Positions 25,315 through 32,406 of a DNA stretch of 34,273 nucleotides are shown here, piece after piece; positions within the stretch are counted from its first letter, which is position 1, and every line of letters begins with the position of its first letter. Made by a program: the position numbers and the translations under genes. The notes below the pieces were generated by a model, which did no database searches, was not told the DNA's origin, and was given only the letters and a program-made list of their open reading frames with translations. This DNA comes from Gammaproteobacteria bacterium (GTDB lineage: Bacteria; Pseudomonadota; Gammaproteobacteria; Pseudomonadales; Azotimanducaceae), in the NCBI GenBank assembly GCA_007694905.1, contig REEU01000131.1, positions 1 through 34,273 on the forward strand, given 5' to 3'.

Positions 25315-25848
25315 ATGAGTCTTTCCGCAGTGCCGCCAGGCGTCCGTGTGCCGGACGAAATCAATGTCATCATCGAGATTCCTGCCAACACCGGACCCGT
25401 CAAATACGAGGTGGACAAGGTGAGCGGCGCGGTGTTCGTGGATCGTTTCATGGCCACGCCCATGTTCTATCCCTGCAATTACGGCTATGTCCCGGACACG
25501 CTGGCAGAGGACGGTGACCCGCTCGATGTGCTGGTGGTGACGCCGTTTCCGATTCTGTCCGGTGCCGTGGTCGCCTCGCGGCCGGTGGGTGTCTTGAGGA
25601 TGGCTGACGAGGCGGGTGACGATGCCAAGATTCTGGCGGTGCCGCAGGATCGTCTGACTACCGAATACCGAGAGGTTGTTTCGCCTGACACCGCACCGAC
25701 CCACCTTGTGCGCCGCATCGAGCACTTCTTCGCGCACTACAAGGATCTCGAACCCGGCAAGTGGGTGAAGCTCGAGGGTTGGGGTGATGCAGACGAGGCG
25801 CGTGCCATCATCACCGCTTCCATCGAGCGCTTCCGGGAACATCAGTAA
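25315..25848 (+). CDS. ppa: Soluble inorganic pyrophosphatase, family I
   Basis: 177 residues. Hydrolyses PPi to two phosphates with Mg2+, pulling biosynthetic reactions forward in the cytoplasm. The family signature DGDPLDVLV (with three metal-binding Asp) is present, as are [48 protein letters not shown] and [19 protein letters not shown]. The ATG at 25315 gives the family N-terminus; a TTG six bases earlier is in frame but unlikely. It follows the PPi-dependent phosphofructokinase on the same strand with a 127-bp gap that holds the heptamer repeat. Confidence 0.96.
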   Translation: MSLSAVPPGVRVPDEINVIIEIPANTGPVKYEVDKVSGAVFVDRFMATPMFYPCNYGYVPDTLAEDGDPLDVLVVTPFPILSGAVVASRPVGVLRMADEAGDDAKILAVPQDRLTTEYREVVSPDTAPTHLVRRIEHFFAHYKDLEPGKWVKLEGWGDADEARAIITASIERFREHQ

Positions 25849-25890
25849 CCGCCGGCGCGATGTCCGGATTCAAGTCAGTGGGAGAGAGTG

Positions 25891-25906
25891 CAGCGCAGCT
25901 GCGCTG
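25891..25906. repeat. Perfect 16-bp palindrome downstream of ppa
   Basis: CAGCGCAGCTGCGCTG equals its own reverse complement. It follows GTGGGAGAGAG at ~25879, the same lead as the REP elements further on, so it may be a diverged solitary REP or part of the ppa 3' end. Confidence 0.6.
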
Positions 25907-25953
25907 TTGCCCGCCGTCCGTGCCGGGCACCCTTCGGGCGCGCTGGGCGCGAC

Positions 25954-25976
25954 CGGATCTGCTCCCGGCAGATCCG
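25954..25976 (+). terminator. Stem-loop downstream of ppa
   Basis: CGGATCTGC (25954-25962) and GCAGATCCG (25968-25976) form a perfect 9-bp stem with a 5-nt loop about 105 nt after the ppa stop. No T run follows, so it is at best a Rho-assisted terminator or 3' stabiliser. It directly precedes the 129-bp repeat array. Confidence 0.4.
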
Positions 25977-25980
25977 TCCG

Positions 25981-26378
25981 ATCGCGGACTGATCCAGCAT
26001 CCAACGCCACGCTCATCGGCCCGTCCGCGCTGGGCGCGGCCTGGGCTCTCCCACAAGAGCGACGTGCGAAGGTGTGTGGGAGACTGCAGGCGCCGAAGGC
26101 GACGCAGCGATCGCGGACTGATCCAGCATCCAACGCCACGCTCATCGGCCCGTCCGCGCTGGGCGCGGCCTGGGCTCTCCCACAAGAGCGACGTGCGAAG
26201 GTGTGTGGGAGACTGCAGGCGCCGAAGGCGACGCAGCGATCGCGGACTGATCCAGCATCCAACGCCACGCTCATCGGCCCGTCCGCGCTGGGCGCGGCCT
26301 GGGCTCTCCCACAAGAGCGACGTGCGAAGGTGTGTGGGAGACTGCAGGCGCCGAAGGCGACGCAGCGATCGCGGACTG
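25981..26378. repeat. Tandem array of three identical 129-bp units
   Basis: Units start at 25981, 26110 and 26239, with the first 11 bases repeated a fourth time at 26368-26378. The copies look identical, which indicates recent amplification or active homogenisation. The array lies between the convergent ppa and copper-chaperone genes, the typical home of REP-type elements. Because 129 is a multiple of three, both strands show long frames with repeated peptides here; I regard these as non-coding. Each unit contains one inverted pair of REP hairpins. Confidence 0.95.
26015..26111. repeat. REPIN-like doublet (first of three; others at 26144-26240 and 26273-26369)
   Basis: Two REP elements face each other across 19 bp. 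Each begins TGTGGGAGA, then has an outer 4-bp stem, AGG on the 5' side, an inner stem with a 3-nt loop, AC on the 3' side, and ends in CGAT. On the plus strand (26075-26111) the stems are CTGC/GCAG and CGCC/GGCG with loop GAA. On the minus strand (26055-26015) they are GCCC/GGGC and CCGCGC/GCGCGG with loop CCA. The stems differ but pair perfectly in both, while AGG and AC are kept, which is covariation. GTGGGAG heads are known from REP elements mobilised by RAYT transposases in pseudomonads. No RAYT gene lies in this window. Confidence 0.85.
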
Positions 26379-26403
26379 CCCGCGATTTCGGGCGTGGCAA
26401 GTC

Positions 26404-26847
26404 TCAGTGCTGATGCCCCCCGTTCGCGCGCCGTACTGGTACGCTGAGTTCGATCTCCCAGCCGTCCTCGAATTCCAGCACTACCGGAACCCTGTGCCCC
26501 GCCGCGGCGGTTTCGATGTCGAACAGCATCAGGTGCAGCCCACCGGGCTCCAGCGCGACGGTCGCACCGCCTTTGATCACGATGGATTCTTCCTGCCGCA
26601 TGCGCATCATGCCGTCCTCGTGGCGCATGCTGTGCAACTCCATGCGGGACGCCTCCGGTGAGCGTGCCCCGACCAGGACGCGTGATTCATTGCCGTCGTT
26701 GCGCAGCTGCATGTAGCCGGCCGCCACGGTGCGCCCCGGGGGCGTCTCCCGGATCCAGGGTTCCAGCACCGCGATGCCGTCGTCGGCCGAGCCGGGCGTG
26801 CAGGCGCTGAGGAGGAGGGTGCAAGCGAACATCACGGAACGGAACAC
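26404..26847 (-). CDS. PCu(A)C-type periplasmic copper chaperone, lipoprotein
   Basis: 147 residues from GTG 26847, chosen because AGGAG lies 7 nt upstream; ATG codons at 26883 and 26832 are alternatives. The N-terminus ends in a lipobox LSAC with Cys16, so the protein is probably membrane-tethered. The DUF461/PCu(A)C core follows: PWIRETPPGRTVAAGYMQLRN, then the Cu(I)-binding residues spread as MELHSM, MMRMR and GLHLMLF, matching the H(M)x10Mx21HxM pattern. A His-rich tail (GGHQH) may add metal binding. The family passes Cu(I) to the CuA site of cytochrome oxidase in the periplasm. No Sco or oxidase gene is adjacent here. Confidence 0.9.
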   Translation of the reverse strand: MFRSVMFACTLLLSACTPGSADDGIAVLEPWIRETPPGRTVAAGYMQLRNDGNESRVLVGARSPEASRMELHSMRHEDGMMRMRQEESIVIKGGATVALEPGGLHLMLFDIETAAAGHRVPVVLEFEDGWEIELSVPVRRANGGHQH

Positions 26848-26916
26848 GCGAAGGCTCCTGATGGAAACGACTGGAAAGGACATTCTAACGCGATGGGTGC
26901 CGATACACGGCGCCGA

Positions 26917-27573
26917 TCAACCCTCGTCGCGGAGTTCGACCACGGCGGGCTGGCCGATCTCGCTGCGCGCCCGCAGCCTGACATGGGGCGGCGCAGCGTT
27001 CATCTGCTGATAGATCCAGCGGCCCATCTCGTCCCGGGGAGCGGTGATGACCACCAGCAGTTGATCGCGCTTCGCCTGCGCGCCCAGTTCGCGCAGGCGT
27101 TCCGCGAGCGCTGGACTGCGTGCGCTGAGCTCGCCTGAATCGAGTGCGATCCGCGCTTCCGGGCGAGTGAGCAGGCGGCGGATACTGTTCGCCACCGTCG
27201 GCGTCGAGGCATGCTCAGGCGCGACGTCGCGCCCGAGGTCGAACAACCGCTCCGCGGTGGCTTCGTCGCCACGCTCCGCCGCCGCGAGCGCCAGGCCGAA
27301 ATAGGCATCCGCGATCCGCGTGATGCCGGTCAGCGCGCGGGGATGATCGGGCAGGAACGCGAGCACTTGCCGATAGCGGTCGTAGGCGTTGTCGTGGGCA
27401 GGTGTGGTCAGCCGCATGCCGGCCAGGGCGATCTCCGCATCCGCGAGCAGATGCTCGATGCGTTCGGCGGCACGCGGATCAAGGATGCGGTCGTCGCCGA
27501 GCGCGGGTGACCACGCTGCTGCAGCAACGCACAGCAGGCAGCTGAAGAACAGTGGTGGACGACGGCTGGGCAT
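26917..27573 (-). CDS. Secreted protein of unknown function, helical/TPR-like
   Basis: 218 residues from ATG 27573 (ATG 27597 is an alternative). Signal peptide: MPSRRPPLFFSCLLCVAAAAW, cleaved near SPALGDD. The mature part is rich in helix-forming segments resembling a TPR-like solenoid: AAERIEHLLADAEIALAGMRL, NAYDRYRQVLAFLPDHPRALTG, IADAYFGLALAAAERGDEATAERLFDLG. The last ~40 residues (RDEMGRWIYQQMNAAPPHVRLR) look like a small separate module. I do not recognise a family. It lies 69 bp upstream of the copper chaperone on the same strand and is divergent from dsbD. Confidence 0.7.
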   Translation of the reverse strand: MPSRRPPLFFSCLLCVAAAAWSPALGDDRILDPRAAERIEHLLADAEIALAGMRLTTPAHDNAYDRYRQVLAFLPDHPRALTGITRIADAYFGLALAAAERGDEATAERLFDLGRDVAPEHASTPTVANSIRRLLTRPEARIALDSGELSARSPALAERLRELGAQAKRDQLLVVITAPRDEMGRWIYQQMNAAPPHVRLRARSEIGQPAVVELRDEG

Positions 27574-27601
27574 GTTGGATCGGGCCGACCTGCGCATGAT
27601 C

Positions 27602-27610
27602 TGCTATTCT
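27602..27610 (+). promoter_or_regulatory. Extended -10 promoter for dsbD
   Basis: TG-C-TATTCT (27602-27610) is an extended -10 like the one at 3629. No good -35 is present. The leader to ATG 27712 would be about 95 nt. Confidence 0.4.
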
Positions 27611-27711
27611 CGTAACAGCTTGAGTCGGCCGCAATGCTGCCCCTCGGAACCCATCGCCGGTGGCCGGGTCTGAGGAGGTGGCGTGGCTTTTGCCACTCGT
27701 CTGGTTTCCGG

Positions 27712-29604
27712 ATGCTGCCCATGTTCCTGCGCCTGTTGCTGATGTTGCTGGCCTTCTCTGTGCCCGTTCTGGCCGCGGCGCAGAACCCGTTCGCTCAGCA
27801 GCCCCAGTTCCTGCCCGCGCACGAGGCATTCGTGCTTGGCGTCGAGCTCGACGCGAGCGAGCCGGAAGTATTCTGGCAGGTCACCGACGGCTACTACCTG
27901 TATCGCCATGCGCTGGATTTCGAACTGCGCGAAGGTGGTGACGCGACGCTCGAAGTCACCCGCATCCCGGACGGCCTGAAGACCACGGACGAATACTTCG
28001 GCGACGTCGAAATCTACTACCACGATCTCCGCGTCCAACTGGCACTCGATGGTGTGCTGCCGGCGGGTGCATTCATGGTGGTGCGGTATCAGGGCTGCGC
28101 TGAAGCGGGTCTGTGCTATCCCCCGGATGCCCGCTATGTGACGCTGACCGGACCGGACGCCGGGAGCATCAGTCGTACGCCGCCGGATGCGAACGGCGCT
28201 GCCACGCGCGCGGCGCCAGCGCCTGCCGCGAGTCCGGCGCAGTCCGCTGCGACGACAGGCGTCGAGGTCGCACCTGCGACCCGGGAGGGGCGTCTGGCGG
28301 GACTGCTCGCCGGCGATCGTCTCGGTCTTGCGTTGCTGCTGTTCTTCCTCGCTGGCGTCGGCCTCACGTTCACACCCTGCGTGCTGCCGATGATCCCGAT
28401 TCTCGCGAGCATCATCGCCGGGCAGGGCGACATCGGCCGTGGCCGGGCGGCGCTGCTGTCCGGCGTCTACGTCCTGGCGATGGCCTTGACCTATGCCCTC
28501 ATCGGCCTGCTGGTAGGACTGTTCGGCGGTGCGCTCAATCTTCAGGGCTGGTTGCAGAGTCCGCCGGTGCTGGCGGTGTTCGCGGCCCTGTTCGTGCTGC
28601 TGGCCCTGGCGATGTTCGGCGTTTACGACCTGCAGCTGCCGGCCTCCCTGCGCGCGCGCCTGCAACGCGGCGGACGCGGGGGGACCCTCGGCGGCGTAGC
28701 CGTCATGGGTGTGCTGTCGAGTATTCTGGTCTCGCCTTGTATCTCGGCGCCGCTGGCGGGAGCGCTCATCTACATCAGCGCCAGTGGTGATGCGGCGCTG
28801 GGCGCCGGTGCGCTGTTCGCCCTGGCTCTGGGTATGGGGATTCCGCTGCTTGCGGTCGGCATCGGCGGTGCAAGTCTGCTGCCCAAGGCCGGGCCTTGGA
28901 TGAATGCAGTCAAGGCCGCGTTCGGTGTGCTCCTGCTCGGTGTGGCCGTATGGCTGCTCGACCGCGTCCTCCCCGGCTCCCTGGTGCTTGTCCTGTGGGC
29001 GGCTCTGGCCATCGGTGCCGGCGTTGCGCTTGGCGGCCTCGACCTGACGCCACGCAGTGGTTTCGGTCAAGTGTGGAAGGCCTCCGGCGTGATGCTCAGC
29101 GTCTACGGCGTGCTGCTGCTGGTCGGAGCGGCCAGTGGTGCCGACGATCCGCTGCGGCCGCTGGGGCAGCTCGCGCGCGGCGGCGAAGGCACCCTCATGG
29201 AGCAGCGGCCATCGTTTGCGCCGGTAGCCGATCTGGACGACGTCCGCAGTCGGGTCAGCGCGGCGGCCAGCGGTGGACGTCCGGTGCTTCTGAAGTTCGA
29301 CGCGGACTGGTGTATCTCCTGCAAGGTCATGGAGCGCAACCTGTACCCCCATCCAGACGTACGGCCGCTGCTGGACGACTTCGTCCTGCTGCGCGCAGAC
29401 ATCACGGCCAATGACCCTGCGAACCGCATGCTGCTGACCCACTTCAATCTGTTCGGGCCTCCGAGCATGCTGTTCTTCGCGCCCGCTGCGAACGGCGCCG
29501 GCGCTGATCACGAGCTGCGCGAGTACCGGCTGCAGGGCGAGATCGATCGTGACGCGTTCGCCGTGCATCTGCGCGCCGTACTTGCGGCAGCCGGCCGCAA
29601 CTGA
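27712..29604 (+). CDS. dsbD: Thiol:disulfide interchange protein DsbD
   Basis: 630 residues. DsbD carries electrons from cytoplasmic thioredoxin across the inner membrane to periplasmic partners such as DsbC and the cytochrome c maturation proteins. All three cysteine pairs are present: the periplasmic alpha domain with [12 protein letters not shown] (C129, C135), the eight-helix membrane core with [10 protein letters not shown] (C223) and [10 protein letters not shown] (C343), and the C-terminal thioredoxin domain with [10 protein letters not shown] (C534, C537). Signal peptide: [23 protein letters not shown] 27712 and ATG 27721 are both plausible starts. The secreted CxxS DsbC-like protein at 8823 could be a distant client or competitor. 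dsbD leads the conserved gammaproteobacterial aroQ-prmA neighbourhood. Confidence 0.96.
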   Translation: MLPMFLRLLLMLLAFSVPVLAAAQNPFAQQPQFLPAHEAFVLGVELDASEPEVFWQVTDGYYLYRHALDFELREGGDATLEVTRIPDGLKTTDEYFGDVEIYYHDLRVQLALDGVLPAGAFMVVRYQGCAEAGLCYPPDARYVTLTGPDAGSISRTPPDANGAATRAAPAPAASPAQSAATTGVEVAPATREGRLAGLLAGDRLGLALLLFFLAGVGLTFTPCVLPMIPILASIIAGQGDIGRGRAALLSGVYVLAMALTYALIGLLVGLFGGALNLQGWLQSPPVLAVFAALFVLLALAMFGVYDLQLPASLRARLQRGGRGGTLGGVAVMGVLSSILVSPCISAPLAGALIYISASGDAALGAGALFALALGMGIPLLAVGIGGASLLPKAGPWMNAVKAAFGVLLLGVAVWLLDRVLPGSLVLVLWAALAIGAGVALGGLDLTPRSGFGQVWKASGVMLSVYGVLLLVGAASGADDPLRPLGQLARGGEGTLMEQRPSFAPVADLDDVRSRVSAAASGGRPVLLKFDADWCISCKVMERNLYPHPDVRPLLDDFVLLRADITANDPANRMLLTHFNLFGPPSMLFFAPAANGAGADHELREYRLQGEIDRDAFAVHLRAVLAAAGRN

Positions 29605-29633
29605 TTGCCCCTCTCCTGCGCGCCCGTTATGGT
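29605..29633 (+). promoter_or_regulatory. Putative promoter for aroQ-prmA
   Basis: TTGCCC (29605-29610), 17-nt spacer, TATGGT (29628-29633); each box matches 4 of 6 consensus bases. The -35 box starts at the base after the dsbD stop codon. Confidence 0.4.
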
Positions 29634-29650
29634 CGGCGCGTTCCACGACT

Positions 29651-29669
29651 CGCCGCGAACGTCGCGGCG
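29651..29669 (+). other. Stem-loop in the aroQ leader
   Basis: CGCCGCGA (29651-29658) and TCGCGGCG (29662-29669) form a perfect 8-bp stem with an ACG loop, ending about 24 nt before ATG 29694 and just upstream of the ribosome site. It is not followed by a T run. A role in transcription or translation control of aroQ is possible but unproven. Confidence 0.4.
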
Positions 29670-29693
29670 GCAGGATCCGGGGAGGAATCGGTC

Positions 29694-30140
29694 ATGGCCA
29701 AGGTGCTGGTGCTGCACGGCCCGAATCTCAATCTGCTGGGTACCCGTGAGCCGGAGGTCTACGGCACCGATACCCTGGCGGATATCGACTTTCGGCTGAA
29801 AGCCGCGGCAAGCGAGGTGGGCGTCGGCCTCAATTGTTTTCAGTCCAATGCAGAAGCGGCGCTCATCGACCGCATCCACGACGCCCGCAAGGACGCCACC
29901 GACTTCATCCTGATCAACCCCGGTGCGTTCACCCACACCAGCATCGCGCTGCGCGACGCGCTCACCGGCGTCGCGATCCCGTTCATCGAAGTTCATCTCT
30001 CCAACGTTCATGCCCGCGAGCCGTTCCGCCGCCATTCCTATCTGTCGGATATCGCGGTGGGGGTCATCTGCGGCCTCGGCGCCCTCGGCTACGAGCTCGC
30101 GCTGTCGGCGGCGATGGCACGCATGAAGGCGGGGTCGTGA
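29694..30140 (+). CDS. aroQ: Type II 3-dehydroquinate dehydratase
   Basis: 148 residues, the normal size. Converts 3-dehydroquinate to 3-dehydroshikimate in the shikimate pathway as a cytoplasmic dodecamer. Active-site parts are all present: [16 protein letters not shown] with catalytic Tyr23, [11 protein letters not shown] with Asn75 and catalytic His81 on or near the mobile lid, [15 protein letters not shown] with His101, and the [16 protein letters not shown] block. A strong ribosome site (GGGGAGGAA) precedes the ATG. In many gammaproteobacteria accB and accC follow aroQ directly; here prmA begins only 49 bp later. Confidence 0.97.
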   Translation: MAKVLVLHGPNLNLLGTREPEVYGTDTLADIDFRLKAAASEVGVGLNCFQSNAEAALIDRIHDARKDATDFILINPGAFTHTSIALRDALTGVAIPFIEVHLSNVHAREPFRRHSYLSDIAVGVICGLGALGYELALSAAMARMKAGS

Positions 30141-30189
30141 CTGGGCCGGGATGCTACTCGGAGCCGGACTTGGCGAGGCCCGAGCTGCC

Positions 30190-31083
30190 ATGGCTTGGGT
30201 GAGGGCGCGTCTCGAAATACCGGCGTCCGGCGTCGCCGCGGTGGAGGATCTGCTGGAAACCCTAGGTGCGGTGGCGGTAAGCCTCGAGGATGCCCACGAC
30301 CAACCGCTGCTGGAACCGGATCCGGGCGCTATGCCGCTTTGGGCGCACGTGGTGGTATCTGGCCTGTTCACTGCTGATCCTGAGCTGCCTGCCCGGCTCG
30401 AAGTGGCACGCGCCGGCTGGCAGGCGCGCGCGGGATTCGCGCTGCCGGAGCTGCTGCTCGTGCCCCTGGACGATGCCGACTGGACGGCCGCCTGGCGGCA
30501 GCATGCGCGGCCGCTGGCATTCGGTGACCGTTTGCGCGTCGTGCCGACGGAGGACAGCAGTCCGGCCGGTGCAGACGCGTTTCCCGGTGCGACCGTGGAA
30601 TTGTCGCCTGGGCTCGCGTTCGGAACCGGCGGCCATCCCAGCACCCGGGCCTGCCTCGCGCGTCTCGCCAGCGAGCCACCTGAGGGGGCCCGTGTGGTCG
30701 ACTTTGGCTGCGGGTCGGGAATCCTTGCGCTGGCGGCGCTGGCGCTCGGCGCCCAACACGTGATCGGCGTGGACCACGATCCCCAGGCGCTGACCGCGAG
30801 CCTGGACAATGCCCGTCGCAATGGCTGCCAGGCGCGACTGCAGTTGTACCGCGAACTCCCGGAGGGCGTTCGCTGCGAACTGCTGCTCGCCAACGTGCTC
30901 GCGGGGCCGCTGATCGAACTGGCGCGGCCGCTTTCGGCAACCCTGGAGCCGGGCGCTCGGGTGATTCTGTCCGGTATCCTGCTCGAACAGGTGGCGGCCG
31001 TTCGCGCAGCCTGGCCTGAAGTGGATTTCGACGTGTTCGCGGACGAGGGTTGGGCCTGTCTCGACGGCAGGACGCACCCATGA
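30190..31083 (+). CDS. prmA: Ribosomal protein L11 methyltransferase
   Basis: 297 residues from ATG 30190 (MAWVRARLEIPASGVAAVED matches the family start; ATG 30151 would add 13 unrelated residues). PrmA trimethylates ribosomal protein L11 using S-adenosylmethionine. The N-terminal L11-recognition domain (LWAHVVVSGLF, DWTAAWRQHARPLAFGDRL) precedes the methyltransferase domain with LSPGLAFGTGGHPSTR, the SAM loop VVDFGCGSGIL (~169-179), IGVDHDPQAL and LLANVLAGPL. The last codons overlap the next gene's ATG (ATGA), so the two are probably translated together. Confidence 0.96.
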   Translation: MAWVRARLEIPASGVAAVEDLLETLGAVAVSLEDAHDQPLLEPDPGAMPLWAHVVVSGLFTADPELPARLEVARAGWQARAGFALPELLLVPLDDADWTAAWRQHARPLAFGDRLRVVPTEDSSPAGADAFPGATVELSPGLAFGTGGHPSTRACLARLASEPPEGARVVDFGCGSGILALAALALGAQHVIGVDHDPQALTASLDNARRNGCQARLQLYRELPEGVRCELLLANVLAGPLIELARPLSATLEPGARVILSGILLEQVAAVRAAWPEVDFDVFADEGWACLDGRTHP

Positions 31084-31886
31084 ACGGCTGGATGGTCGCC
31101 TGTCCCGAATGCGGCACCCGCTTCCGGGTGCAGGAGGGGCAGCTGGTGGTCGCCGACGGGATTGTCCGTTGCGGTGCCTGTCTGACCGTGTTCCAGGCCA
31201 GCGAACGCCTGGAACTGTTTGATCCCAATGCGCCTGTGGCCGCACCGGAGCAGGCATCGACGCCGCGTGACCGGCATCGTTCGGTGCTCGCAGGCCGGGG
31301 CGAGGCGTCGGAAGACGATGTCGACTTCGAGCCCCTGCAGGGGCCCGTGCCCACCATGCCCCTGGCTGAGGTCCTGGCGCCGACGCCACCGAGCCTCGAA
31401 GCGGACACAACGAAGGCCCAGCATCGGCTGGGCTGGGCCGTCGTGCTCGGATTCGGCCTGCTCCTGGCTGCCGGGCAGTTCGTCTACTGGACGTTCCCGG
31501 ACGGGGCGCTGGACCCGGAGCTGCGGCCCTACTACGCCTGGTTCTGTGAGCGCGTCGGTTGCGCACTGCCGGAGCGTCGCGATGTAGCCGCCATCCGCAG
31601 CCGACGCCTGAGCGTCACCTCCCATCCTGATTACGCCTACGCGCTCCTGCTGGAGGCGGCCATCGAGAACGCTGCGTCGTATCCGCAGCCCTTCCCGATC
31701 ATCGAAGTCCGCTTCGAGACCGTGCGCGGCGAAGCGGTGGCCGTCCGGCGCTTCGCGCCGGAGCACTATCTGGCCGGTGAGGTGGCGATAGGTACCCAGA
31801 TGCCCCCGAACCGCAGCGTGAGAATCGCGATGGCGTTCGAGAGTCCGGGTGATGACGCAGTCAATTATCAGCTTCGCTTCTGGTAA
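31080..31886 (+). CDS. MJ0042 zinc-finger / DUF3426 membrane protein
   Basis: 268 residues. An N-terminal MJ0042-type zinc ribbon (CPECGTRFRVQ with C8 and C11, VRCGACLTVF with C31 and C34) is followed by a variable acidic/proline linker, one transmembrane helix (~117-138, LGWAVVLGFGLLLAAGQFVYW) and a C-terminal DUF3426 domain (RSRRLSVTSHPDYAYALLLE to VNYQLRFW). The N-terminal ribbon would be cytoplasmic and DUF3426 periplasmic. The function of this family is not established. It overlaps prmA by 4 bp, its usual partner in gammaproteobacteria; dusB and fis, which often follow, are not here. Confidence 0.92.
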   Translation: MNGWMVACPECGTRFRVQEGQLVVADGIVRCGACLTVFQASERLELFDPNAPVAAPEQASTPRDRHRSVLAGRGEASEDDVDFEPLQGPVPTMPLAEVLAPTPPSLEADTTKAQHRLGWAVVLGFGLLLAAGQFVYWTFPDGALDPELRPYYAWFCERVGCALPERRDVAAIRSRRLSVTSHPDYAYALLLEAAIENAASYPQPFPIIEVRFETVRGEAVAVRRFAPEHYLAGEVAIGTQMPPNRSVRIAMAFESPGDDAVNYQLRFW

Positions 31887-31906
31887 CGCCACTTGGAGTA
31901 ATGGGT

Positions 31907-32326
31907 ATGACGGAACAGCAGGAACCGCCGGCGGATGTGCCGCCGGACACCGTGCATTGCTTCGCGTGCAGCGAGGTGAATCCGGTCAGTCTCGGCATGA
32001 AGCTGTGGCTCGACGGCGCGATCTGCCGCGGGCGTTTCACCCCGCGCAGTGAGCACTGCGGTTGGACTGGCGTCACCCACGGGGGTCTGCTGTTCACCGC
32101 GCTCGACGAGGTGATGGCGAACTGGCTCTGGTTGCAGCAGCTTCGCGGGTTCACGGCGCGCGCGGAAGTGCGTTTTCGGGAGCAGGTGCCGACGGGAACG
32201 CCGCTGCTGCTGGAAGCCTGGCAGGTGGAGCGGCGCCGGCGCCTGATCACGCTGGGGGCCTGCGCGCGGCGCGAGGTCGACGCCGTCATCGTCGCTGAGA
32301 CTGAAGCCCGCTTCATGTTGACCTGA
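31907..32326 (+). CDS. PaaI-type hotdog-fold thioesterase
   Basis: 139 residues. A short N-terminal segment with HCFACSEVNPVSLGMKL (the CxxC...NP..L motif frequent in this group) leads into a hotdog domain: CGWTGVTHGGLLFTALDEVMANW has the central helix with His58-Gly-Gly and the acidic Asp67-Glu68, and TARAEVRFREQVPTGTPLLLEAWQVERRRR forms the sheet. It probably hydrolyses an acyl-CoA or aryl-CoA thioester in the cytoplasm. ATG 31907 is preferred over ATG 31901 because GGAG (31895-31898) is then 8 nt upstream rather than 2. The 20-bp gap to the DUF3426 gene suggests co-transcription. Confidence 0.88.
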   Translation: MTEQQEPPADVPPDTVHCFACSEVNPVSLGMKLWLDGAICRGRFTPRSEHCGWTGVTHGGLLFTALDEVMANWLWLQQLRGFTARAEVRFREQVPTGTPLLLEAWQVERRRRLITLGACARREVDAVIVAETEARFMLT

Positions 32327-32406
32327 GCGGGCAGCGACGGATTGGCCGGTACATCCGCGGCCGCAGCTGTGAATCGGCGAGCTATGCGGGCGGGATCAGG
32401 GCCGAA

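Noticed and set aside
23871-25463. A 530-codon antisense frame covering the phosphofructokinase and the heptamer repeat.
   Set aside because: The repeat merely translates into a repeated peptide; the sense strand encodes a complete enzyme.
25981-26378. The tandem repeats as a CRISPR array.
   Set aside because: Units are 129 bp and identical throughout, with no short repeats separated by unique spacers and no cas genes.
25784-26447. Long open frames on both strands with repeated 43-residue peptides across the 129-bp array.
   Set aside because: They arise because the unit length is a multiple of three and the DNA is GC-rich. The DNA structure is explained by paired REP hairpins, and the peptides have no start signals or family resemblance.
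27604-29646. A 680-codon antisense frame opposite dsbD, rich in Gln and Arg.
   Set aside because: It mirrors the codon bias of dsbD, which has all its cysteines and domains. No ribosome site or recognisable domain on the antisense side.
29508-31892. A nearly 800-codon antisense open frame opposite dsbD-end, aroQ, prmA and the DUF3426 gene.
   Set aside because: Antisense to four well-supported genes; its composition (Arg, Ser, Ala-rich, no domains) is typical of GC-rich shadow frames.
32327-32406. Convergent gap between the thioesterase and the decarboxylase as a bidirectional terminator.
   Set aside because: No convincing stem with a T run on either strand was found.
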